39,901 nucleotides of DNA from IMG/VR virus record IMGVR_UViG_3300030119_000996, positions 1-39,901 of that record; one strand, 5' to 3'. The notes beneath the pieces were generated by a model, which saw only the letters and a list, made by a program, of their open reading frames with translations, did no database searches and was not told the DNA's origin. This stretch comes from a virus. Both the position numbers and the translations under genes were made by a program. Shown here piece by piece: positions 1 to 6,984 of the stretch (position 1 is the stretch's first letter; every line of letters starts with the position of its first letter).

Positions 1-288
1 TCAAGCGCGGCCGCGCCACGACATCACTCGTTGGACGAGGTGCGTGAACCATTGCGCCAGCGCGCTCAGAAACAGAATCGGCAGCCCGCACCACCCCGCA
101 CGGTTCATCGCTGCCACGCGCGATTTGCACCCGGCGCAGGGACGAACCAAACCAAAGGTGACGACTTGCATGAGCATCGACAACCAGTCGCCAGGTGGTA
201 AGAGACGGTGTATGAATGATGCACCCACGGGCGAGTTGCCCTGCCGAGCGGCGCTCTGATCGTGCAGTTTGTGATGGTGCGGTTTCAT
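1..288 (-). CDS. small distal-tail-region protein with a Cys pair
   Basis: A 95-residue protein, the last tail-region gene visible in the window; its stop codon is the first three bases. The start at 288 overlaps the stop of the upstream gene (ATGA), which indicates translational coupling. A Cys-Ala-Gly-Cys pair followed by basic residues (about residues 51-57) and a short hydrophobic segment (about 69-82) are the only recognisable points. Small proteins with a PC-x-x-C-x-x-R element at the end of tail operons are familiar to me from planctomycete prophages, but I know no function. A longer reading frame extending to 552 overlaps the upstream gene antiparallel to its codon pattern and has the low-complexity Arg/His composition of a shadow frame, so the short start is preferred. 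Confidence 0.6.
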   Translation of the reverse strand: MKPHHHKLHDQSAARQGNSPVGASFIHRLLPPGDWLSMLMQVVTFGLVRPCAGCKSRVAAMNRAGWCGLPILFLSALAQWFTHLVQRVMSWRGRA

Positions 289-935
289 GCAATCGTGACC
301 GTCGCGGTGCCGCCTGTGGCTGATGATCGATATCCGGATGGGTCGAACCACACGTTGGTCGCGCGTTCGAAGCACGAGGGATTCTGATTGGACACGACGT
401 GCGTGCCGTGGCAAGGTCCGGGGGCGTTGGTGATGTCGATGACGCCCGCGAACGGACAATCGCCGCCGACAAGCGCAACGCCAAGTTTCAGGCCGGGGTT
501 GAGACCGTAGTCCTCGCCCATGAAGAACTCGGCGACGACGGATAGATCCCACAGGCTCGGACTTTGCCAGTGCTGCGGATCGGTGCAGGTCGGATTAAAC
601 CAGAACTCGAGCTTGTAGTATTGCAGCACGGCGCGGTAGGCGTCGTAGTAGCACGGCCAACCGCCGTCCTTCGGCAGCGTGTAGCTGCCGTTGACGTCGG
701 TGAGAATCGTCGCCCGAAAACTGTGCCCTGACGCTTCGCGGCACATGACAGCGCACGGCGTGATGCCCGCGACGTCCACCTGAATGGTCGACGGCAGCGC
801 TCCGTCCGGGCAGATCGGACACGGAGGTCCGCCGCAGCATTCACCGCAGATCATGAAACGCCCGTCTTCATCAACGCCAAACGTACCGCCCCCGGAAGTC
901 CGGGGGTCGATGTCGAACTGACCGTTGCTGCCCAT
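285..935 (-). CDS. Cys-rich distal tail protein, unknown function
   Basis: A 216-residue protein in the distal tail block downstream of the tape measure gene. Its start overlaps the preceding stop (TGATG) and its end overlaps the next start (ATGA), so it is a member of one tightly packed tail operon. Near the N-terminus lies a Cys cluster (Cys30, 33, 34, 39 and 42) with Gly and Pro between the cysteines, which could bind a metal. The rest is rich in Trp, Tyr, Asp and Pro, compatible with a beta-rich virion protein. By position it could be a baseplate or tail-fibre component, but no domain is recognisable. The inverted 11-mer pair at 889-906 lies inside its N-terminal coding region and encodes Thr-Ser-Gly-Gly-Gly. 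Confidence 0.65.
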   Translation of the reverse strand: MGSNGQFDIDPRTSGGGTFGVDEDGRFMICGECCGGPPCPICPDGALPSTIQVDVAGITPCAVMCREASGHSFRATILTDVNGSYTLPKDGGWPCYYDAYRAVLQYYKLEFWFNPTCTDPQHWQSPSLWDLSVVAEFFMGEDYGLNPGLKLGVALVGGDCPFAGVIDITNAPGPCHGTHVVSNQNPSCFERATNVWFDPSGYRSSATGGTATVTIA

Positions 936-1795
936 CAGTCACATGCCTCCACGTCGAGCGTTTCATTCGCGTCGTAGAGCACGAAGTCCGGGCCGTTGAA
1001 GTAACCCGTACCGGTTTCGCCAGCGCCGAGATTGGATGGAACGGACAATTTGCCGCGCACGGGGCGGCGCTTCTTCGGTGCGAGGTTCGTACCGAGTAGA
1101 GCTCCACCTGTACTCGGTCCTGTCGCGTCGATCGTTCGAACGCGATAGGTGCGGTTGCACTGCTGCGTCTTGCTGCCGTCGGTGGTGCCGCCGTCGCGCC
1201 AGACCTTCACGGGGACCAGTCCGGCCGCAGGTGCGGAGCCGAAACGGACGATGGCCCACTTTATTCCGGTGCCGGCGTCTATCCACAAGATGGTGATGGG
1301 TCCGCTGGACGCGGCCTTGAGCGCCGTGGCGTCGCCATCCTGCAACTCGGCGAACATGAAGGTTTCGTCATCGACTGCGACCTGGACGGGGCAGACGCCG
1401 CCGGCCCAGGCGCGGCCGATCGCGCCGGCACGCACGGGTTCGCTGAGGATCACGAAGCGGTCCGCGTGTTCGTCGAGGACGGGCACGACACATGCGAGTG
1501 CGATCTGGCGTTGGAATTCTTCGAGATGATCGGCCGGCAGGAACACAGGCGCATCGATGCCGAGAATCTCGAAGCGCTGGCGGTCCTGACCGCTGTCGTT
1601 GCGGATGAGCACCACGTTGCCGGCGTTTGGCGATGCATCGCCAGCCATGGATCGTGGCGGCGCGGTGGTCTGGCTCGATCGCTGTCGGTGCTGATGGTCG
1701 ATCGCGGCATCGACGAACGCATTGAACGTCCGCGCCGGGATGCGCAGCGGGTCGCCGGGTTTCACCTTTTGAAGGATGTCACTTCCGGGGGTCAT
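935..1795 (-). CDS. distal tail protein, unknown function
   Basis: A 286-residue protein, coupled at both ends by stop/start overlaps with its neighbours (ATGA at 1792-1795, TGATG at 933-937). It opens with a Lys-Pro-Gly-Asp-Pro-Leu segment and contains several beta-strand-like stretches; the C-terminal third is basic and then acidic. Nothing resembling a catalytic motif is visible. Position after the tape measure gene and before the Cys-rich protein suggests a structural tail or host-contact role. The start codon is followed at once by a copy of the dispersed 11-mer (1781-1791), read here as Thr-Pro-Gly-Ser. Function is inferred from position only. Confidence 0.65.
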   Translation of the reverse strand: MTPGSDILQKVKPGDPLRIPARTFNAFVDAAIDHQHRQRSSQTTAPPRSMAGDASPNAGNVVLIRNDSGQDRQRFEILGIDAPVFLPADHLEEFQRQIALACVVPVLDEHADRFVILSEPVRAGAIGRAWAGGVCPVQVAVDDETFMFAELQDGDATALKAASSGPITILWIDAGTGIKWAIVRFGSAPAAGLVPVKVWRDGGTTDGSKTQQCNRTYRVRTIDATGPSTGGALLGTNLAPKKRRPVRGKLSVPSNLGAGETGTGYFNGPDFVLYDANETLDVEACD

Positions 1796-2604
1796 GTTCC
1801 AATCCCCAAGGCCGCGAAGTCGCCTTCATCGTAGACCTTCTCGACGTAGACGGCGACTGGTTTCTTCACGATGACCAGCGCCGCTGTGTCCTCGACGTCG
1901 GCGTAGCGCACCCAGATGTACTCCCAGCCCTTCTTGTCGACCCCCGGAATACTTCCGACCGTCATGCCGGTGCGGTTCGGCGATGCCGCGAACCGGAACG
2001 TGATCTCCCAGTCGCCCTGGCCACGCTTCGAGCCGGATGCGCCGAGGAACAAACACTCGCCAGGGTTCAAGCCCTTGAACGCGCCAGCATTGACCTTGCC
2101 CGTGAGATTGAACAGCGTGCCGCGATAGGCGAGCGTGACGGCGCTGTCATCAATGTAGTGCGTCTCGCCGAACTGATACACGGGCACGGTGATGTCGACG
2201 CCTTCGATGGACGACTGGCTGACGCCGATCGCGCCCTGGAAGTCAGGCGCTGTCATCCCCGCGGCTGCGTAACCGCCGACGGTCTGCAGCGACTGGGTGA
2301 TGTGCTGCGTGCCGCCGCCGGTGTCGAAGCTGAACGACGACTCGCCCGTCTCAGGCGGCGGCGCATTGCTGCCACCGGGCATCCCGTAGCGAACCGTGGC
2401 TTCCCACAGTTCGGGGCCGATGGGCTCGATGTGGATGCTTTGTTTTTCGAGACCGTCGTAGTCGTGCGGTGAGTTGGTATCCGCCGTGCTCTTCACCACC
2501 AGGTCGTCATCCGTACCCCGCACCGTGTAGACGAGGTCCACCGAGGCGTTCTGCCCCGTGGTGGACTGGCGGCTTTCGATCTTCTCCTCGATGGTGACGG
2601 GCAC
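1792..2604 (-). CDS. tail protein following the tape measure gene
   Basis: A 270-residue protein that starts with GTG at 2604; a GGAG motif eight bases upstream supports this choice. In siphovirus gene order the position directly after the tape measure protein is that of a distal tail or baseplate protein. The sequence is rich in Gly, Thr, Ser and aromatic residues, with short alternating hydrophobic stretches as expected for a beta-sandwich virion protein. The stretch with Phe-Lys-Gly-Leu-Asn-Pro-Gly-Glu-Cys-Leu-Phe-Leu-Gly (residues about 174-187) recurs, from memory, in uncharacterised planctomycete prophage tail proteins. The stop overlaps the next start (ATGA). Confidence 0.65.
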   Translation of the reverse strand: MPVTIEEKIESRQSTTGQNASVDLVYTVRGTDDDLVVKSTADTNSPHDYDGLEKQSIHIEPIGPELWEATVRYGMPGGSNAPPPETGESSFSFDTGGGTQHITQSLQTVGGYAAAGMTAPDFQGAIGVSQSSIEGVDITVPVYQFGETHYIDDSAVTLAYRGTLFNLTGKVNAGAFKGLNPGECLFLGASGSKRGQGDWEITFRFAASPNRTGMTVGSIPGVDKKGWEYIWVRYADVEDTAALVIVKKPVAVYVEKVYDEGDFAALGIGT

Positions 2605-2639
2605 GGACGGGTCTCCAACTGGTGGTCTTACTTCCGGGG

Positions 2640-4994
2640 TCAGGCGAATGTCAGTCCGCTGCGCTGGGCTTCTGTGAGCAGGCGCTTGGTGTTCCTGGCG
2701 GTTTCTTCGGTGGCTTTGGCGGTGCGGTCGGCGGTGCCGTCGGAGGTCATCAGGCTCTGGATGGCGGCAGCATTGAACGTACCGCGCACCTCGACGGTGC
2801 GCTGACCGATACCGTTGAGCAGGTCGCCCAGGCCGGCGAGGCGGTTCTTTAGTTCCTCGAAGAGATCGGGTTGTTCGCTGGAGGACTTACCCTGTTCGGA
2901 GTCGCGGCGCTTCTGCGCGGCCTCGTCCAGGGCGGCGCGGTATTGCTTCCGCGCCTCCTCCAGCGCCGCCATCGATTCGTCGATCTGTTGCTGGTAGCGG
3001 GACCGCCGCTCGTCGTGCGCCTTCTTCGCCGCCTGGTCGATCGCCTGCTTCTCGGACTCGTACTCGGTGCCGATCTTGGCCAGGTCGGTTTGGCGCTGCT
3101 GCTCATTCTCGTTGAGCGCCTGCTGCTTCTGCAGCTGAATGTTCCGTTGATCGGCCTGCTCGTTGGTGCGGGCGATCTGGATCGCCTGATCGACGTCATA
3201 GTTCTCATCAAGCATGCCCGCGATGTGGTGCAGGCCCTCCTCCACCTTGAGCTGCGCCTTGCGGAACGTGGACTGGAGGCCGGAGGTGAACTGGGTCCAT
3301 ACCTTATAAAGGAAGGACGTGGTCTCGACCCACACGGCGCGAAGGCCGTGCCATGCGGCGGCCAGGGCCTTCACCGCACCATAGAAGGCATCCACGGCGA
3401 TGCTCATGAAGGTCTCTTTGAAGCCGATCCAGAGGCTTTCGAGGTAGTTGATGCCGCGCTGCCATTCGACCTTCAGGGCGAGCCACAGCACTTTGGCTGC
3501 CAAGGCGATGTCGCCGGCGGCCAGTGCGTCGGCGATACCCTGGTAGGCGACCAGCGCCCGGTCCTTGAGCCCCTGGAACTGGTCCGCCAGCCACTGGAGC
3601 GCTTGCGCCGCTGCGCCGGTGGCGTGCAGGATGACGCCGGCGAGGATGACCGCCCCCGCGATGACCAAGCCGATCGGCGACAGCAGCGCAGCCAGCGCCG
3701 AGCCGATGATCCCGATCACGGTGCCGACACCGGACATGATCGACACGATGCCACCGAAGACAAAGGCCAGCGCCTGCCCGGCCACACCGACAGCGACCAT
3801 CGCACCGCCGACCAGGGCGACGATGGCGATCACCTTGGCCGCCACAGTCACCAGGCCCCGGTTCTTCTGGATCAGATCGGTGACCATCTGCGCGTAGCGC
3901 GTCACCGCAGCGGCCGCTTTCGACACCGGCTCTGCGATCGCTTCGCCGATGACTGACAGCGCCACCAGGCCTGCTTGCTTCATGCGGCTGAACGCGAACG
4001 TCAGCGTCTTGGTCATCTTCTCGTAGGCCGACTGCGTCGCGCCGGAACGCTTGGCCATCGCCTCCATGTCCTCGCCGAACCCCCGGAAGTTTTTCAGGGC
4101 GGGAATGACGCCGCGCAGGGCCGATGAGTCGGGGAACAGTTTGGCCAGGGCATCCGGCGGCAACTGGCTGATGCGCTCGAAGACCCCACGCAGCCCTTCG
4201 CTCTGGAGCGTGGCGGTGCTCATCTCAAAGCCCAGCTCGCGGGCGACCTTGGCCGCTTCGTCGCCGGGCTTGAGGAACGAGCGGATGATGCCGTTGACCG
4301 AGTCGATGGCCGTGGTGGTACGCAAGCCATTGCGCGTCAGCGTGGCGATCATCGCGCCCAGTTCATCAAGCGGTAATCCCGCACTGGCAGCGGTGGACGC
4401 GACCATGCCGATCTGCGGTGCCAGTTCGGCAAACGTCGTTTTGCCACGTTGCACAATACCAAACAACCAGTCAGAGACATCACCAGCCTGTTCCGCAGCA
4501 AGGCCATAACTGTTAAGCACCGTGGTGATGGCATCGGCAGCGGTTTGCGTATCAGTGAGTCCCGCCTTAGCAGACTTGGCCGCAACGCCCAATACATCCA
4601 GCGCCTTGGCTGGTGCAATCGACGCTGAAAGAATGTCATACAAACCACCCGACAACGCTTCGGTGGATTCACCAAAACTCACCGCCATCTTGCGGATGCC
4701 TTTGGTGAAACTGTCCATGTATTTTTCAGCATCAGAATCCGAGAGCATGGTGGCGACGGTGGCCATCTGCTGCTGAAAATCCGCATAGATTTTCAGGCCA
4801 GAGAGCAGAGGCACCGCCGCCACGGCCGACACAGCGGTGAGTCGCTTGCCAATCTCGCCCACAGACTTGCCGAAGGCTTTGACACGCTTCTGCGCCTGAT
4901 CAAGGCCACGCACGAGCTTGCTGTCCTGCGTGGTCAGCTCAATGTACGCAGCCCCAGCACGAATGTTCCGACTGTTGGCAATACCTGGCGACAT
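2640..4994 (-). CDS. phage tail tape measure protein
   Basis: A 784-residue tape measure protein, which sets tail length and takes part in DNA ejection. It has the family layout: an N-terminal helical region with a Gln-rich coil, a conserved block containing SFGESTEALSGGLYDILSAS (about residues 108-127) and Ala-rich repeats typical of the PhageMin_Tail (TIGR01760) domain, a long hydrophobic central stretch with several membrane-spanning segments (about 390-480), and a charged C-terminal coiled coil rich in Gln, Glu and Arg (about 640-720). It is the longest gene of the tail block and sits in the expected place between the tail chaperone genes and distal tail genes. Base composition is visibly more GC-rich in the downstream part of the gene than around 4.43-4.68 kb. 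The start at 4994 has only a weak ribosome site. Confidence 0.92.
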   Translation of the reverse strand: MSPGIANSRNIRAGAAYIELTTQDSKLVRGLDQAQKRVKAFGKSVGEIGKRLTAVSAVAAVPLLSGLKIYADFQQQMATVATMLSDSDAEKYMDSFTKGIRKMAVSFGESTEALSGGLYDILSASIAPAKALDVLGVAAKSAKAGLTDTQTAADAITTVLNSYGLAAEQAGDVSDWLFGIVQRGKTTFAELAPQIGMVASTAASAGLPLDELGAMIATLTRNGLRTTTAIDSVNGIIRSFLKPGDEAAKVARELGFEMSTATLQSEGLRGVFERISQLPPDALAKLFPDSSALRGVIPALKNFRGFGEDMEAMAKRSGATQSAYEKMTKTLTFAFSRMKQAGLVALSVIGEAIAEPVSKAAAAVTRYAQMVTDLIQKNRGLVTVAAKVIAIVALVGGAMVAVGVAGQALAFVFGGIVSIMSGVGTVIGIIGSALAALLSPIGLVIAGAVILAGVILHATGAAAQALQWLADQFQGLKDRALVAYQGIADALAAGDIALAAKVLWLALKVEWQRGINYLESLWIGFKETFMSIAVDAFYGAVKALAAAWHGLRAVWVETTSFLYKVWTQFTSGLQSTFRKAQLKVEEGLHHIAGMLDENYDVDQAIQIARTNEQADQRNIQLQKQQALNENEQQRQTDLAKIGTEYESEKQAIDQAAKKAHDERRSRYQQQIDESMAALEEARKQYRAALDEAAQKRRDSEQGKSSSEQPDLFEELKNRLAGLGDLLNGIGQRTVEVRGTFNAAAIQSLMTSDGTADRTAKATEETARNTKRLLTEAQRSGLTFA

Positions 4995-5019
4995 GTGAAA
5001 ATTCCGAAGGTTAGTTTTT

Positions 5020-5137
5020 TAACACGAAGGACACAAAGGCACGAAGGTCACGAAGTCCCGAAAAGACAGTCAGAATGAATCAGCAAAAACAAATGCTTTT
5101 TCTTCGTGTCCTTCGTGACCTTCGTGCCTTCGTGTTA
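5020..5137. repeat. inverted pair of CACGAAGG tandem-repeat arrays
   Basis: Two arms of about 36 bp (5020-5055 and 5102-5137) consist of tandem units of the form CACGAAGG plus one or two bases. The right arm is the reverse complement of the left apart from unit order, so transcripts can form a long hairpin with a 46-base loop. The element fills the gap between the tape measure gene and the lipoprotein gene. From memory, CACGAAGG-type tandem repeats are common between genes in planctomycete and related genomes; here the array has entered a phage tail operon. A degenerate trace occurs at 11158-11178. A role as transcript processing site or terminator is possible but not shown. Confidence 0.8.
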
Positions 5138-5151
5138 AATCTCAAGCCCAT

Positions 5152-5631
5152 TTAGGCAGTAGCAGCAGTGATACCAGTTGCCCCCGGAAGTGCAGTGGTT
5201 TTTCTGCCTTCGTCCAGGCCCTTGTTGAAGGAGTCTTCTTTTTCCTTGCGGAGTTTGCTTGCACCCAGGAACAGGCCGAGTAAACCCGAAGCCGCTGGCA
5301 GCAGCGGGCCGAGCATGGGGACACCGGCGACTGTCGGGCCCACCTGGTCCAGCGCAGACAGCGAAAGCTGGTTAATCATGTTGCGGATTTCGTTGGCGTG
5401 TTCGATGTTGGATTTCCACTGACTGCCAGCGGTTTGCATGTGCTGATACCAGAGTTGGTACTCACTTTCGGCTTCATTGAGCGTGATGGTGCTGGCCAGG
5501 CCGGTTTGCTGCTGGATCGTGTTGGGCGTCTTGACGTGAATCATGTCGCCCATATCGCAGCCTGCAAAACTCAGCAGGCCAAGGACGAGGAAGGTGATGA
5601 CGAACAGGAAGATGAAGTGATTGGTTTTCAT
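5152..5631 (-). CDS. phage-encoded lipoprotein in the tail operon
   Basis: A 159-residue protein with a clear lipoprotein signal: basic start, hydrophobic core (residues 6-21) and lipobox Ser-Phe-Ala-Gly-Cys with the modified Cys at 25. Immediately after comes a short Asp/Met-rich segment and Val-Lys-Thr-Pro-Asn-Thr. A second hydrophobic Gly/Leu-rich segment lies at about 107-124. Such lipoproteins between tail chaperones and tape measure are unusual in classical siphoviruses; possible roles are superinfection exclusion (as for phage lipoproteins that block DNA entry) or a virion-membrane contact. The start at 5631 is supported by an AAGGAAAG ribosome site and overlaps the upstream stop by four bases. 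Confidence 0.75.
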   Translation of the reverse strand: MKTNHFIFLFVITFLVLGLLSFAGCDMGDMIHVKTPNTIQQQTGLASTITLNEAESEYQLWYQHMQTAGSQWKSNIEHANEIRNMINQLSLSALDQVGPTVAGVPMLGPLLPAASGLLGLFLGASKLRKEKEDSFNKGLDEGRKTTALPGATGITAATA

Positions 5632-5915
5632 TGTGTTTCTTTCCTTGAGGAGACAAAGGTTCTTTTGAGTAGTGCCATGGCATCTTCGGTGTTCAACGGG
5701 ATCACGGACGATGTTTGGCTTTGGGCAAACGGATCAAAGTCCGCTGCTTTGAACGTGTGGGAACGATTGAACGTGAGTAAGTTGGCAAGTAAGGCCATCA
5801 GGTTGGAGGTGTGTTGCCAATCCTGTTTCTGGCGAGACTGGGCCATCTCGTACAACTCCCGTAAGGTGAAACTTCCGGGATGGACACCGAGGATGCCAGC
5901 CAGTTGCCAGATCAT
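5628..5915 (-). CDS. tail assembly chaperone-like protein (second frame)
   Basis: A 95-residue protein immediately upstream of the lipoprotein and downstream of the first tail chaperone gene, with ATGA overlaps on both sides. It contains a Thr-Leu-Arg-Glu-Leu-Tyr-Glu-Met-Ala motif (about residues 17-25), a Trp-Gln-His-Thr segment and a C-terminal Phe-Lys-Ala-Ala-Asp-Phe-Asp-Pro-Phe. This arrangement recalls the GT-type second tail chaperone cistron placed between the tail tube and tape measure genes; in this phage the second cistron starts by its own overlapping ATG rather than, as far as visible, by a programmed frameshift. Functional assignment rests on gene order and on resemblance remembered from planctomycete prophages. 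Confidence 0.65.
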   Translation of the reverse strand: MIWQLAGILGVHPGSFTLRELYEMAQSRQKQDWQHTSNLMALLANLLTFNRSHTFKAADFDPFAQSQTSSVIPLNTEDAMALLKRTFVSSRKETQ

Positions 5916-6385
5916 GTCCTGGCAGGTTGCAGCAGGTGTTCGAGTTGCTGTTGCAGTTCCGGACTGTCCAGTTGGGCACTGGCGATTTGAAGCGCTTTCT
6001 CTTCCACCTCGCGAAGCTTTGCTAATGCTTTGCGGAGCACTTGCCGCTTCGCTGCGGGGAAAAAATCTGCAAGTTCCTGGAGCAATGCCGTGGTGGCATG
6101 ATCGATCACATCACCGGCCAGAGCTTGGCCGAACTGTTCATCCGTGATGTTGGCACTCTCGGCCTGCTGCTGACAGATGGCATACAACACATCGCAGAGC
6201 AGGATCGGATCAGTGGAGAGTTTTTCCAACAGGTGGGACTTGCTGTCCAACACATCCAGCAGGTTGACACCGACGAGGGCTTGGACACGCTTGATGGTGG
6301 CGACGGTGATCTGCACCGTCCATACGTTGTTGCCGTTGTTGCCGGGGCCTGGACTTCCGGGGGCGGGGGCGGTGAAGGTTTGCAT
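5912..6385 (-). CDS. tail assembly chaperone-like protein (first frame)
   Basis: A 157-residue, helix-rich, acidic protein directly after the tail tube gene, in the place of the gpG-type tail chaperone that loads the tape measure protein. Its ATG at 6385 overlaps the tail tube stop (TAATG), so translation is coupled. After a Pro/Gly/Asn-rich N-terminal stretch (residues 7-20) comes a region with VQALVGVNLLDVLD and Leu-Cys-Asp-Val-Leu-Tyr-Ala-Ile-Cys, a pattern typical of phage tail chaperones, then a Gln/Glu/Leu-rich helical tail. A longer start at 6409 would run into the tail tube gene and has no better ribosome site. Confidence 0.7.
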   Translation of the reverse strand: MQTFTAPAPGSPGPGNNGNNVWTVQITVATIKRVQALVGVNLLDVLDSKSHLLEKLSTDPILLCDVLYAICQQQAESANITDEQFGQALAGDVIDHATTALLQELADFFPAAKRQVLRKALAKLREVEEKALQIASAQLDSPELQQQLEHLLQPART

Positions 6386-6813
6386 TAGCTGCCACCTCCA
6401 TCTACCCAAGTGGGTGCGCGACTGACATAGGTCGGTTTGACGGTGACGTTGACGGTGATGGCTTCTTCGAGCGGCTCGTTGCGTGTGAAGTTGGTCACCG
6501 AGAAGTCGGCGTCGAGGCCACTGCCGCCTTCACCATCCAATACAGCCAGAGCAATGGCGGTGTTGTTGAAATAGGCGTTTTTGATGGCGGTGAAGCCTGC
6601 GTCCTCGGTATCCCAGATTAAAGTGAATTCAACGCTGCCATTCTTGAGTGTGGCGATGGTGGCACGCCAACCATTGCTGGCTCGCGTCGTCACGTCGGAT
6701 TCGCCGGTTTCCAGGTTGAGTGTGACGTCCTTGACGTTGCTCAACTCGGTGGTTGCGGTTGCGCCGGCCGCGCCGTGGTACAGCTTGGCCTGCATCCCTA
6801 AACGGATGGACAT
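6385..6813 (-). CDS. major tail tube protein
   Basis: A 142-residue protein with the features of siphovirus tail tube subunits: the N-terminal Gly-Met-Gln-Ala-Lys-Leu-Tyr with a following VKDVTLNLETGESDVTTR segment (about residues 27-44), and the Trp-Arg-Ala-Thr-Ile-Ala-Thr-Leu-Lys-Asn motif that in this family precedes a beta-hairpin. It lies between the tail completion genes and the tail chaperones, as expected. The start at 6813 has a strong AAGGAG ribosome site. The group II intron ends about 100 bp upstream, so this gene's own leader is intact but any transcript from the head genes must pass through the intron. Confidence 0.85.
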   Translation of the reverse strand: MSIRLGMQAKLYHGAAGATATTELSNVKDVTLNLETGESDVTTRASNGWRATIATLKNGSVEFTLIWDTEDAGFTAIKNAYFNNTAIALAVLDGEGGSGLDADFSVTNFTRNEPLEEAITVNVTVKPTYVSRAPTWVDGGGS

Positions 6814-6950
6814 GGTTTTCTCCTTGTTTTATGGGGTATTTGTGTGGTTTTTATCGAATCGAGCCTGCCCAGAACCGAGGCAGACGCGGTAGGTTTTTAC
6901 TCAGTGCCGGTCGGGTAGGCAGGAGCTGTTACCAGCTCCCACCCCCCTCA

Positions 6951-6984
6951 GAACCGTACGTGACGGTTTCCCGTCATACGGCTC
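6951..6984 (-). ncRNA. group II intron domain V
   Basis: Reading the minus strand, the 34-base catalytic hairpin begins GAGCCGTATG, has a GAAA-type tetraloop between CGG and CCG, and closes with CGTACGGTTC. This is the most conserved part of group II introns and fixes the strand and 3' side of the element. It overlaps the last bases of the reverse transcriptase stop codon (6983-6985). Domain VI follows at about 6911-6945 as a hairpin with complementary GGGAGCT and AGCTCC arms. Confidence 0.92.

Noticed and set aside
2871-3956. A 361-codon plus-strand open frame across the tape measure gene
   Set aside because: Antisense shadow of the GC-rich tape measure coding region; composition dominated by Leu, Arg, Asp and Gly.
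5020-5137. CACGAAGG repeats as a CRISPR array
   Set aside because: Units are 8-10 bases without unique spacers, and no cas genes are present.
5628-6385. Programmed frameshift joining the two tail chaperone genes
   Set aside because: The genes overlap by ATGA with a separate start for the second one, and I see no clear slippery heptamer in the right place; a frameshift cannot be excluded but is not supported.
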